In this document: piece after piece, positions 18,892 through 26,904 of the stretch
How the letters are laid out: each line of letters begins with the position of its first letter
Numbering within the stretch: position 1 is the stretch's first letter
Source of the DNA: Bacteroidota bacterium
Lineage (GTDB): Bacteria; Bacteroidota; Bacteroidia; Chitinophagales; Chitinophagaceae
NCBI GenBank assembly: GCA_030706685.1
Contig: JAUZOA010000015.1
Span: 1-64,000 of the forward strand
DNA length: 64,000 bases
Reading direction: 5' to 3'
The notes under the pieces: model-generated
Told to the model about the DNA's origin: nothing
Database searches by the model: none
Seen by the model: only the letters and a program-made list of their open reading frames with translations
Position numbers and translations under genes: made by a program

Positions 18892-21252
18892 TCAATCCGT
18901 TCTCAAACTCTTTACCGTATTGGCGGCTGCAGCCTTTCCCGTTTCTATACCGATAACCAGCAAGGCGAAAACCAAAACCACTATGCCGGGCATAACAAAC
19001 ATCCACCATTTCATCTCGATACGGTAGGCGAATTTTTGCAGCCAGGTACTGCTATAGTATAAAGCGGCCGGAACAGCAATCAATGAAGCGACAAGGATCA
19101 GGACTAGAAATTTTCCCGCGGTTAACCGGATAATATCCCTTAAGCCCGCGCCTAAGACTTTCCGGATACCAATTTCTTTTGTTTTTTGCTGAATGATCAA
19201 TAATACAAGGCCGAACACACCGGCCAATGAAAGCAAAATAGAAAGCAAAGAAAAACATAAGAATAATTGCATGAACCTTTCTTCCGATTTGTAAAGATGA
19301 TTAAAAGCCTCATCGAGGAACCAGTAATCAAAAGGAGCTCCCACGGCCGTTTGTTTCCAGACTGTATGTAGCTGGTCAATCATTCTGGCGGGATTGCCCG
19401 GATTATATTTAATAGCCAGGAATCCGTACCTGTTCATATAGGGTTTATGCGTGATGATCAGCGGCTCAATCTTATCATGCAAGGAAGCAAAATGAAAATT
19501 ACTGACTACCCCAATGATCCTGTGGCGGCCGTTCCTGCTGATCGTTTTATCCAACGGCTCTTTCCATCCAAGATTATCGGCTAATGCCTGGTTGATTATA
19601 TAGCCATCGAAGTCGGCGGATCTATCCCCGGAAAAGAAACTACCATTTAGCAATTGAATATGCAGCGTCTTAAGCAGGTCCTCATCAGCATCCAGTTGGT
19701 GCACGGTTATATAATCCTTGCTTCCTTCGGGCAAAAACCCGTTTTGTGTAATACCATTATATGGAATTTCGGACAGGACGGAAACGCTTGTGACGTTGGC
19801 CAGACCTGCCACCTGCCTTTTCAGCAACAGGGCTTTATCCTGCATCGTCCCACCGGTAAGAGGAAGAATAATAACCTGCTCCTTATCCAAACCCAGCGCT
19901 TTGTTCTTTGCATAACGCAATTGCATATGCAAAATAAAAACAGAAGATAGCAGGGCTGTAGTAATAGAAAATTGAAGTATGATTAAAATCTTTCCCAGTC
20001 TCTGTTTGCTATTCCTGGGCCCCTTCATTTTAAGAGTGTTCACGGGGTTGAGAGAAGACAGGTAAAAAGAAAGATACCCGCCGGCAAACAGGCTGATCAA
20101 AACCATTAGCGCCACCATTAGTGCCCCTATAAAACCGATCTCATTAATACTGAGTATAATTTGTTTTTCGGAAAGATCCTGGTATACAGGCAAAAGAAAT
20201 AGTGTAAGCCCGGCTGCCAGTAGTAAAGCGCATAGAGTAACGAGGAACGTTTCTCCCATGAATTGCTTTATCAATTGCATCCTTTGTGCTCCCAGTACTT
20301 TTCTTACGCCAATTTCTTTAAACCTGGCCGAAGCACGGGCAGCCGATAAATTGACATAATTGATACATGAAACAAATAATATCAGCAGGGCAACGATTCC
20401 AAATACATACAGGTTGGTCCTGGTATTGGCGGCATCAGGGCTATAGTATAAATGTAATTTCGCTAAGGGTTGCAGGAAAGCTTCTACCGTGGAACCCCCG
20501 GAATATTTTTGATTGAAACTTTTCTGCAGGAACCCCGCAAACTGTTTTTGAAGAGATTCCGCTCCAGTCTTATTTTGGAGCAGCAAATAATGTTGGTACT
20601 GCCAGCCGCCATTCCAGTCCATAAAATAAGTGGTATCATGATAAAGAGTGGAGATGGACAGCAATGCGTCATATTGCAGGGTTGAATTGGGCGGAGCATT
20701 TTGGACAATCCCTGTCACCAGGTAGTTAGCCTTACTCCCCAGGCTGATCAACTTTCCCACGGCATCTGTATTCCCAAATAATTTGTCAGCCAGTTGTTGC
20801 GACAACACAATGGAATTAGGATCCCGGAGAGCATTGACAGAGTTTCCGCTCAAAAGCCGGAAAGAGAAAACAGTAAAAAAAGAAGAATCAGCATAAGTTA
20901 TCTTAGACGTTTTAATGTTCTTATCGGTATACGACAACCACTCTTCATGATTTTCCGATACCCTGCAATAGGATTTGATTTCAGGAAACAGGTTTTTTGC
21001 TTCCACGCTAAACGGAGCAGTAAATTCCGGGCTTTCACCCATCATAATACCCTGCTGCCAGGTCCGGAATCCTACCCTGTAAATATTGTTTCGGTTGGAG
21101 TGGAAATTATCATAGGTCAGTTCAGACTCTATATACATCCCGATCAATAATACGGCTGTAATGCCTGTCGCGAGACCTCCCAGGTTTATATAGGAAAATA
21201 CTTTATGCTTCCGGATATTCCTCCAGGCAGCTATGAAATAATTCTTGAACAT
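18892..21252 (-). CDS. ABC transporter permease with two MacB/FtsX units (786 aa)
   Basis: The start MFKNYFIAAWRNIRKHKVFS is the hallmark of Bacteroidota MacB-type permeases. After TM1 comes a periplasmic MacB core domain (residues about 50-240), then an FtsX block with the phrase RFKEIGVRKVLGA and three TM helices. A second periplasmic domain and a second FtsX block (KTKEIGIRKVLGA, three TM helices) follow. The length of about 790 residues is normal for the fused two-unit type. These permeases work with a separate ATPase, often encoded elsewhere, in efflux or stress-response systems. No ATPase gene is adjacent here. Direct repeats 265-290 bp upstream may be regulator sites. Confidence 0.92.
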   Translation of the reverse strand: MFKNYFIAAWRNIRKHKVFSYINLGGLATGITAVLLIGMYIESELTYDNFHSNRNNIYRVGFRTWQQGIMMGESPEFTAPFSVEAKNLFPEIKSYCRVSENHEEWLSYTDKNIKTSKITYADSSFFTVFSFRLLSGNSVNALRDPNSIVLSQQLADKLFGNTDAVGKLISLGSKANYLVTGIVQNAPPNSTLQYDALLSISTLYHDTTYFMDWNGGWQYQHYLLLQNKTGAESLQKQFAGFLQKSFNQKYSGGSTVEAFLQPLAKLHLYYSPDAANTRTNLYVFGIVALLILFVSCINYVNLSAARASARFKEIGVRKVLGAQRMQLIKQFMGETFLVTLCALLLAAGLTLFLLPVYQDLSEKQIILSINEIGFIGALMVALMVLISLFAGGYLSFYLSSLNPVNTLKMKGPRNSKQRLGKILIILQFSITTALLSSVFILHMQLRYAKNKALGLDKEQVIILPLTGGTMQDKALLLKRQVAGLANVTSVSVLSEIPYNGITQNGFLPEGSKDYITVHQLDADEDLLKTLHIQLLNGSFFSGDRSADFDGYIINQALADNLGWKEPLDKTISRNGRHRIIGVVSNFHFASLHDKIEPLIITHKPYMNRYGFLAIKYNPGNPARMIDQLHTVWKQTAVGAPFDYWFLDEAFNHLYKSEERFMQLFLCFSLLSILLSLAGVFGLVLLIIQQKTKEIGIRKVLGAGLRDIIRLTAGKFLVLILVASLIAVPAALYYSSTWLQKFAYRIEMKWWMFVMPGIVVLVFALLVIGIETGKAAAANTVKSLRTD

Positions 21253-21516
21253 AAAAATTAATTATGCGTTTACAATCGGGGATATATGATTGTTTAAATG
21301 GGATTTTATATGACACTGTTATCATAAGCAGCTTTGTTATCTGTGTCGCGGGCTTCCCGCTTTCAGGTTGCTGATGGTTAGCGGCCCGCATCTCCCCGTT
21401 AAGAAAGTTGATTGGCAGGTGATCTCTTCAGAAAAGTAACTAAAGATATGCCGGAATTAATTGCTAATGAATTTCAGGAGAATAGGCTGGCACATGATTT
21501 TACTCATACTTTTTTT

Positions 21517-21545
21517 GATACAGACGGTGTGCGATTTTGATACAG
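21517..21545 (-). promoter_or_regulatory. Direct repeat CTGTATCAAAA x2, 22-bp period, upstream of the permease gene
   Basis: On the minus strand CTGTATCAAAA occurs twice, with the GATACAG cores at 21517-21523 and 21539-21545 (plus coordinates). The repeats point towards the permease start 265-290 bp away, a distance typical of enhancer-type sites. I found no clear sigma-54 -24/-12 promoter between them and the gene, so the role stays open. Confidence 0.35.
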
Positions 21546-21654
21546 TTTCTAAATGTTTATTGTTATAAGGCAAGATATGAACACAAATGGTTCGTAAGAT
21601 TTTCACCATCTCCAGGCCAATACCTGAAATCGTTAAAACGATTACCGGGTAGTC

Positions 21655-21815
21655 TCTTTTTCATAGCGCCGGTTTAAACCCTACCGTTAGGACACATCTT
21701 TTTTAGAAGTGCCGTAGGCACTAAAGGCCGGTAGTGCCCGCCCGGAACTGCTATCCATGAATGGATAGCATTAATAAAAACGACTTGTAGCCTTGTTCCA
21801 CCCGGATTTTTTTCG
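21655..21815. repeat. Cluster of short palindromes (REP-like intergenic element)
   Basis: Within 160 bp there are GGTTTAAACC (21671-21680), AGTGCC-gta-GGCACT (21708-21722), CTATCCA-tgaa-TGGATAG (21751-21768), and a short ACCCG...CGGGT hairpin with a T-rich loop near 21800. This density of perfect palindromes without coding potential resembles interspersed REP-type elements of Bacteroidota. No transposase lies nearby. Confidence 0.5.
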
Positions 21816-21858
21816 GGTATAAATAATATTAAAAAAGAGTAATACAGGCAAGAAAATA

Positions 21859-21957
21859 GGATCAAACACGGATAAAAGAGGGAAGATGTCCGTCTTTGAT
21901 CCGTGTTTGATCCGTCTTTTATCCGTCTTTGATCCGTGTTTGATCCCTGTTTTATAC
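21859..21957. repeat. Six 11-bp tandem units plus two inverted units
   Basis: From 21892 six consecutive 11-bp units follow without gaps: GTCTTTGATCC, GTGTTTGATCC, GTCTTTTATCC, GTCTTTGATCC, GTGTTTGATCC and the divergent CTGTTTTATAC. At 21859-21880 two units of the same family occur in inverted orientation (GGATCAAACAC, GGATAAAAGAG), separated by 11 bp from the array, so a hairpin can form. The rest of the region up to 22329 shows nothing further. Confidence 0.75.
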
Positions 21958-22329
21958 GTCACAGATATGGATCAGGCACACCAGGTTTACCTTTGCCGGG
22001 GGTTATTAGCCTGTCTTGCTAAACTCACTTGGGGGAGAAGAAAACCCGGAAAATTCGTTTTGCCTTGCCTGCACAGCAGGGGTTAGACTGTTGGCTATGA
22101 AAAGGAAATATCCCTGAATGGCTTTAGCTGTTTTTCTTATGGCAACATCGGTCTTATATGCCAATGATAAATGCGCGGTTTTCTTATTTTCCTTTATTCA
22201 TTACTCCTCTTTATTATGATCTTCCGAACAGTTGTGGTAAGACACCAGGCAGGGTATCAATACGAACCAGCGACCCGGGAAACTTGCTAAATTCAAACGT
22301 CAGATTATTTCATAACAAGGCTACCGGTT

Positions 22330-23043
22330 TTACAAAGAAAGCAATATATCAACCAGCTCCTGCGGCTTGCTAAAAAATGGCGAGTGACTTGTGTTCATGG
22401 AATATACTTTTTCGCAAGGGGTCTCCGTGTACATTTTTTTCTGGATGAATGGAGTAACGGCTCTATCCTGCAAACATTCAATATATACTCTTGGCACAGT
22501 TCCATAATTCTCTTCCGTTAATTGCAAAGGTGTAATAGCGGATTCTACCGGTTCACTGCCTAAAATAACTTTGGCCAGCTCCGTGATATAATCATCGCAA
22601 TCATGGTATAGCCCTTCTTTGTAGATTTCCGGCTGAAGTGTATGTGACTGTAAATCTTCTGCCATCGTCACGTAGGGCTTTAGCACTCCCTGTGTATCCT
22701 GTGCAGAATATTCCTTTTGTGTTTTACCATTGGGTACGAGGTAAGCGGCGAGGTAAACCAATTTCTCTATTTTATGGGGCCTGTACTCAGCAGCCTGGGA
22801 GATCATAATACCATTTTTACTATGGCCAACCAGTATTATTTTTCCCTCGACACTGTCAATAAGATCGCAAATTTTCCCAACGGTTGTTTGCATTCTTACC
22901 TCGTTAATGGGGGTCTTGTCTCTTCCCATGCCGGGTAAATCAATTGAGATGGCCTTATGACCCGCTTTTTCAATAAGTGGAGTTACCCGGTGCCAATTCC
23001 ATGAGCTATGCCAGGAGCCGTGAATCAAAATAAACGTTTTCAT
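22330..23043 (-). CDS. Alpha/beta hydrolase, salicylate-esterase/hydroxynitrile-lyase type (237 aa)
   Basis: I start it at the ATG at 23043 (MKTFILIHGSWHSSWNW), because the family begins there; a longer frame adds an unrelated N-terminus. The oxyanion region is HGSWHSSW and the nucleophile elbow is GHSKNG (Ser). The acid is probably Asp in LQDRAV, and the catalytic His lies in NTSHSPFF near the C-terminus. The length of about 235 residues fits the small plant-esterase-like group often annotated as alpha/beta hydrolase. There is no signal peptide, so it is cytoplasmic. It is monocistronic, with about 380 bp of gene-free sequence upstream. The substrate is unknown. Confidence 0.9.
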   Translation of the reverse strand: MKTFILIHGSWHSSWNWHRVTPLIEKAGHKAISIDLPGMGRDKTPINEVRMQTTVGKICDLIDSVEGKIILVGHSKNGIMISQAAEYRPHKIEKLVYLAAYLVPNGKTQKEYSAQDTQGVLKPYVTMAEDLQSHTLQPEIYKEGLYHDCDDYITELAKVILGSEPVESAITPLQLTEENYGTVPRVYIECLQDRAVTPFIQKKMYTETPCEKVYSMNTSHSPFFSKPQELVDILLSL

Positions 23044-23421
23044 TTTTTTAAATTTTATGCTGTAAAAATGAAAACTTAAACGCAGGGACAAAACCCGATT
23101 CTTGCTTAAATGGAAAGAAAGCAAGTATACTTAAAACAGTGGATTACATGAATAGGGCAAGTAACGGGAATAGCAACGGTGCCAGGGACATATCATTGCC
23201 AGGTTGATCTATACCACCGATGCGGCCCGGGGGCACAGCCACCTATTTAAGTTACCAGTTACTGCAAAGCCCCGTTCTTTCTGTACTTTAGAGGATAAGT
23301 GCGAAAAATAAATGGCCGGATATCCGCTTTATGTCTGAAAGCCGGTTATAATTGACAACAATCTTTAAATTGCCAAAGTACAAATAGCCAGGAAGCTATT
23401 CCGCCATTGTGTTAAACACGG
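23044..23421. other. Intergenic region, nothing recognised
   Basis: About 380 bp lie between the hydrolase start and the 3' end of the glycosidase gene. I see no gene, no strong hairpin and no repeat here; promoter sequences for the hydrolase must lie in it. Confidence 0.4.
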
Positions 23422-25599
23422 TTACTGTAAATCAACCGCGATAATTTCATGATCAATTATCTTAGGCACATCCAATTCCAGCATTCCTTTCCTGATCACG
23501 AAGCGGGGGGCCTGTTCTGCCATTACTAAATGCACAGCCTTCACGCTTTTATTTCCGGGAATTTTAATCTGCACTTTGACTGCGACCGGGATAAACTCCC
23601 TGAATGGCCCCTTCATCATCATGGGATTCGTTAAGTTAACCAGGTGTACGGTCATGGAATCTTTTTGCTGCCATGCAGTGATATCCATAACGCCTGGCCC
23701 TTCCACCGATACAACAGGATCTTCATTGAGCGCCCAGTTAATCGCATTGCGCAACAGCATTCCATGATCCACACACATTACTTGCCAAAAAGACCGGTCA
23801 ATATCACCGGGTATATAAACTACCCTGCCTTTTCCAATTTCTCTCAGGTATATTCCGCGTTCATCCGTATCCTCCACCCGTGGATAAAGGTCTTCCATGG
23901 GCAGGTCAGGATAAGTGGGTATGAGTGTAACGGGGCTGGGAAAATTCGCTTTCGGGATAACATCAACCTGGTAAATAGTATTAATAGTGCGATAGGCATC
24001 TTCCAATCCTTTCAAAACAGGATGAAAGGTTTGGGTAACCGGGTCTTTTTTAAATTTCAGGTAACTGTTGTGCATCGGACCCTCCACTTTTTTATTAAAT
24101 GAAACCCCGAAAAGATCCGACAAACCAAAGTCTGTTCTTTGTTCTCCTTCCTCGTTATAAAGCGAAGTTTCAAATGTTGCGACCAGGCTACCACCCTGCT
24201 CAACAAATTCCCGCAACTGGTCACACTGGCTGTCCGACAAAGCCGCGATATTAGGAAGTATAAGAAGCTTATAGAGCTTCAGGGTTTCAGGATCCAACAG
24301 CCGGTCATTTACCATCTCAAAAGGCATGCGGCCTTCTACCAGCGCATGGTACATACCATTTAGATGATCCCCGCTTTTTTGCTGCCAGGCCTTGCCGCCA
24401 TATTTTCTTTCCGTTTGTTCTGAATACAATATACCAATCCGTGCCAGGCAAGCCGTATTGCGAAGATATTTCTCAGCGCGGTGGTACACCTGGTACATAT
24501 TGCTGATAGTGTTAAGCCAGCGCTTGTCATACAGTACAGCGCCGAATTTTACAAAACAGGGAAGCAATCCATTCGCCACACCATCTGCAAACCATATTCT
24601 TATTTCAGCATCGCTTTGCACAGAATCTTTCCACCTGTATTCTTCATCTATGCCAACAGTGAATATACCCACCTGTGGTTTCATACCCAATGTAGCCCTT
24701 GTTTCTTTGGCGTTCCTGCCGTTGGCCCATAGTGGAATCGATCCGTTTCTTGCCTGCTGGTCCGCGAAAAAAAAATCAGACGTTTTACCGGTCAATACTT
24801 TATCCGGAAACCCATTTGGAATAAACCTTGATACGGATCGTTGTTTACGTATCTCGCCGTCCCATAAAAACCAAAGCTCTTTTAATCTTTCGATCCGCCA
24901 TTCTGAATATTTGAGAAAGGTCTTATCCAAACGATCATTGCTCCGGGGCAATTCCAAACCGGAAAATGCTTTGAAATTTTGTACACAATGCTGGCAATAA
25001 CATATACCCGATCCTGCCCAGCGATTAGAAAATATGCCATCCGGTTTAAAACGTTCCATAATTTCCCGGTTCACCTGGGTCATGAACTCAAAATTATAAG
25101 GACCCAACGCGCAGGTGACCCATAATTCCGGGTTTGCCCAATGCCGCCTTTTTACGCCGTCGGCCGTTACAGCAATCCAGTCAGGATGCGCATCGCAGAC
25201 TTCCTGCCTGGCTGCATGAGGGTCTGTGCGAAGGATCACCGACATATTCATTTTGCGGCATCCTTCCACCATATAACCCAGGGGGTTGGAAGTTCCAAGT
25301 GTATTACTTCGGTGATGAAGCGGAATATCGGTCGGATAAAATGCTACTACACCTCCCGCACTTAATAACGCGCCATCGGCATGAATGCGTTTGAAATAAC
25401 TGAGCCAGAAATCAGGATCAAATTTGCCGGGATCTGTTTCTACAAAAACAAGTTGCGCCCATCTTACAGAACGGCCAAACCAGGGGTCTTCGGGGGCAAA
25501 AATATCAGCGGTATTTACACGCCTGATAATGGAAGTACCTGCCATAGCAAATCCCCCACTCAATAAAGTGGTATTCCTGATAAAATTTCTTCTGTGCAT
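23422..25599 (-). CDS. Exported glycoside-hydrolase-like protein, GHL6 type with GH42-like trimerisation domain (725 aa)
   Basis: The N-terminus MHRRNFIRNTTLLSGGF followed by a hydrophobic segment looks like an atypical Tat/Sec signal. Residues about 40-370 resemble the hypothetical glycosyl hydrolase 6 (GHL6) TIM barrel (HADGALLSAGGVVAFYPTD, LGPYNFEFMTQVNREIMERF, FSNRWAGSGICYCQHC). Residues about 390-600 look like a beta-galactosidase trimerisation or glutaminase-like domain (LLILPNIAALSDSQCDQLRE). No function is known for GHL6 proteins; a role on alpha-fucosides or related glycans is speculation. It follows the esterase gene with a 39-bp gap, so the two probably form an operon. Confidence 0.8.
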   Translation of the reverse strand: MHRRNFIRNTTLLSGGFAMAGTSIIRRVNTADIFAPEDPWFGRSVRWAQLVFVETDPGKFDPDFWLSYFKRIHADGALLSAGGVVAFYPTDIPLHHRSNTLGTSNPLGYMVEGCRKMNMSVILRTDPHAARQEVCDAHPDWIAVTADGVKRRHWANPELWVTCALGPYNFEFMTQVNREIMERFKPDGIFSNRWAGSGICYCQHCVQNFKAFSGLELPRSNDRLDKTFLKYSEWRIERLKELWFLWDGEIRKQRSVSRFIPNGFPDKVLTGKTSDFFFADQQARNGSIPLWANGRNAKETRATLGMKPQVGIFTVGIDEEYRWKDSVQSDAEIRIWFADGVANGLLPCFVKFGAVLYDKRWLNTISNMYQVYHRAEKYLRNTACLARIGILYSEQTERKYGGKAWQQKSGDHLNGMYHALVEGRMPFEMVNDRLLDPETLKLYKLLILPNIAALSDSQCDQLREFVEQGGSLVATFETSLYNEEGEQRTDFGLSDLFGVSFNKKVEGPMHNSYLKFKKDPVTQTFHPVLKGLEDAYRTINTIYQVDVIPKANFPSPVTLIPTYPDLPMEDLYPRVEDTDERGIYLREIGKGRVVYIPGDIDRSFWQVMCVDHGMLLRNAINWALNEDPVVSVEGPGVMDITAWQQKDSMTVHLVNLTNPMMMKGPFREFIPVAVKVQIKIPGNKSVKAVHLVMAEQAPRFVIRKGMLELDVPKIIDHEIIAVDLQ

Positions 25600-25638
25600 A
25601 TTTCATTTATTTGTGCATACCTGAACCCGGATCCAAAT

Positions 25639-26706
25639 TCATTGGCTGAATGATAAATTATCGGAAAAGAACAGTAACATTTTTTTTTCGATCCGTTCAG
25701 CTACCCGGTTGATATGATCGCCTTCGTATAACTCGAATATATGTTGGATACCATATTTATTCAACTCCTCATCCAATACTTTAATGCTGGAAGCTATATC
25801 CCGGTCTCTTGTACCGGCATCAAACGCTATGGCCCGCAACTTCTTCAGGTTGGCAATATACTGATCAAGCGTGGTAAGAGGCCTGTTGGCGGCCCATTTA
25901 GCCTGAACAATGGGTTGCAATTCTCCATTCTTTACCGGCAGATCAATATAAAAAGGAGGAAGCGCCGGATTAGGTGACCATGCGGCCGCGGAGGCGAATA
26001 CAGCTCTTGTTCCAAAATCTGCTTTCTCAAATTCGGCCATAGTCTTTATGCTGTCCGCCCGAAAAAAAGAAGTTGGAACCTGGGTTGTATTAGTGCCAGC
26101 CATAAGACAACAGGGACTAAGAAGATAAATGCTTGAAAATACATCCGGGTTTCTTTCACCGATCCTTAAGCTGCCATACCCGCCCATAGAATGCCCGGAT
26201 AGCCCGCGGCTTGCCGCCTTTGCAATAGTCCGATAGTGGCTGTCAATATATGACACCAATTCTTTAGCCACAAAATCTTCCCAGTTGCCGGTTGTTACTG
26301 AATTGGAATACATGCTGCCCTGGAAACGGGTATACGCATTGGGGGTAACTACAATCATTTCATGCACTTTGCCTTCCGCAAAAACTGAATCCAGTATCGG
26401 CACAAGATTCATCCAATGCCTGGTGAATCCATAGAATTTCGCATCATCATCTGTGTATCCATGAAGAAAATAAACAACAGGATAACGGCGTTTCGGGTTA
26501 GTTGTATAGCTGGGGGGCAGATAAACGCTGACAAATCTGTTGGCAGAATCTCCGTCAAGATTTCCTTCAAGTCCCTTTCCGTGCACTTTAATGCGTTGCA
26601 CTGTACCTTTCGGAACCTGCTTATCCTGGCAATAAACCTTCCCGGATATAAGCAGCAACAAGGATAAAAAAAAGACCAGGGCTGGTTGGTTTTGTATTTT
26701 ATTCAT
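25639..26706 (-). CDS. Exported esterase, esterase D / feruloyl-esterase-like (355 aa)
   Basis: A signal peptide ends near SGKVYCQ. The enzyme core shows VVYFLHGYTDDD, the nucleophile elbow GLSGHSMGG, and a late YEGDHINR containing the catalytic His. This is the arrangement of the esterase D / CE1-like putative esterase family. The length fits exported members. Encoded ahead of the GHL6-like glycosidase on the same strand, it may remove acyl groups from a glycan that the glycosidases attack. That pairing is inference from gene order. Confidence 0.88.
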   Translation of the reverse strand: MNKIQNQPALVFFLSLLLLISGKVYCQDKQVPKGTVQRIKVHGKGLEGNLDGDSANRFVSVYLPPSYTTNPKRRYPVVYFLHGYTDDDAKFYGFTRHWMNLVPILDSVFAEGKVHEMIVVTPNAYTRFQGSMYSNSVTTGNWEDFVAKELVSYIDSHYRTIAKAASRGLSGHSMGGYGSLRIGERNPDVFSSIYLLSPCCLMAGTNTTQVPTSFFRADSIKTMAEFEKADFGTRAVFASAAAWSPNPALPPFYIDLPVKNGELQPIVQAKWAANRPLTTLDQYIANLKKLRAIAFDAGTRDRDIASSIKVLDEELNKYGIQHIFELYEGDHINRVAERIEKKMLLFFSDNLSFSQ

Positions 26707-26904
26707 ATATCATGATAATATTGAAGTACATGTTTCATTTACCTAAGATAATGAATTTCTTTACGGATCGCCGTCTCCCTCGTAGTTTACAGACCGGGAT
26801 GTAAGCAGCCTGTCTCACGCCATAACGATAGATATAAGATTTCAGGTGGTACACCAGTTAGCCGGCAAATAAAATTTATAACTTCACTGATTCAATCATT
26901 CTAT

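Noticed and set aside
21488-21505. Sigma-54-like sequence TGGCAC-N5-TTTAC on the plus strand
   Set aside because: The -12 part is poor and it points away from the permease gene into a gene-free region.
21859-21957. CRISPR-like array
   Set aside because: The 11-bp units are contiguous with no spacers, and no cas genes are present.
24392-25000. Rightward 202-codon frame
   Set aside because: Antisense shadow of the GHL6-like glycosidase gene; no signal, domain or ribosome-binding site.
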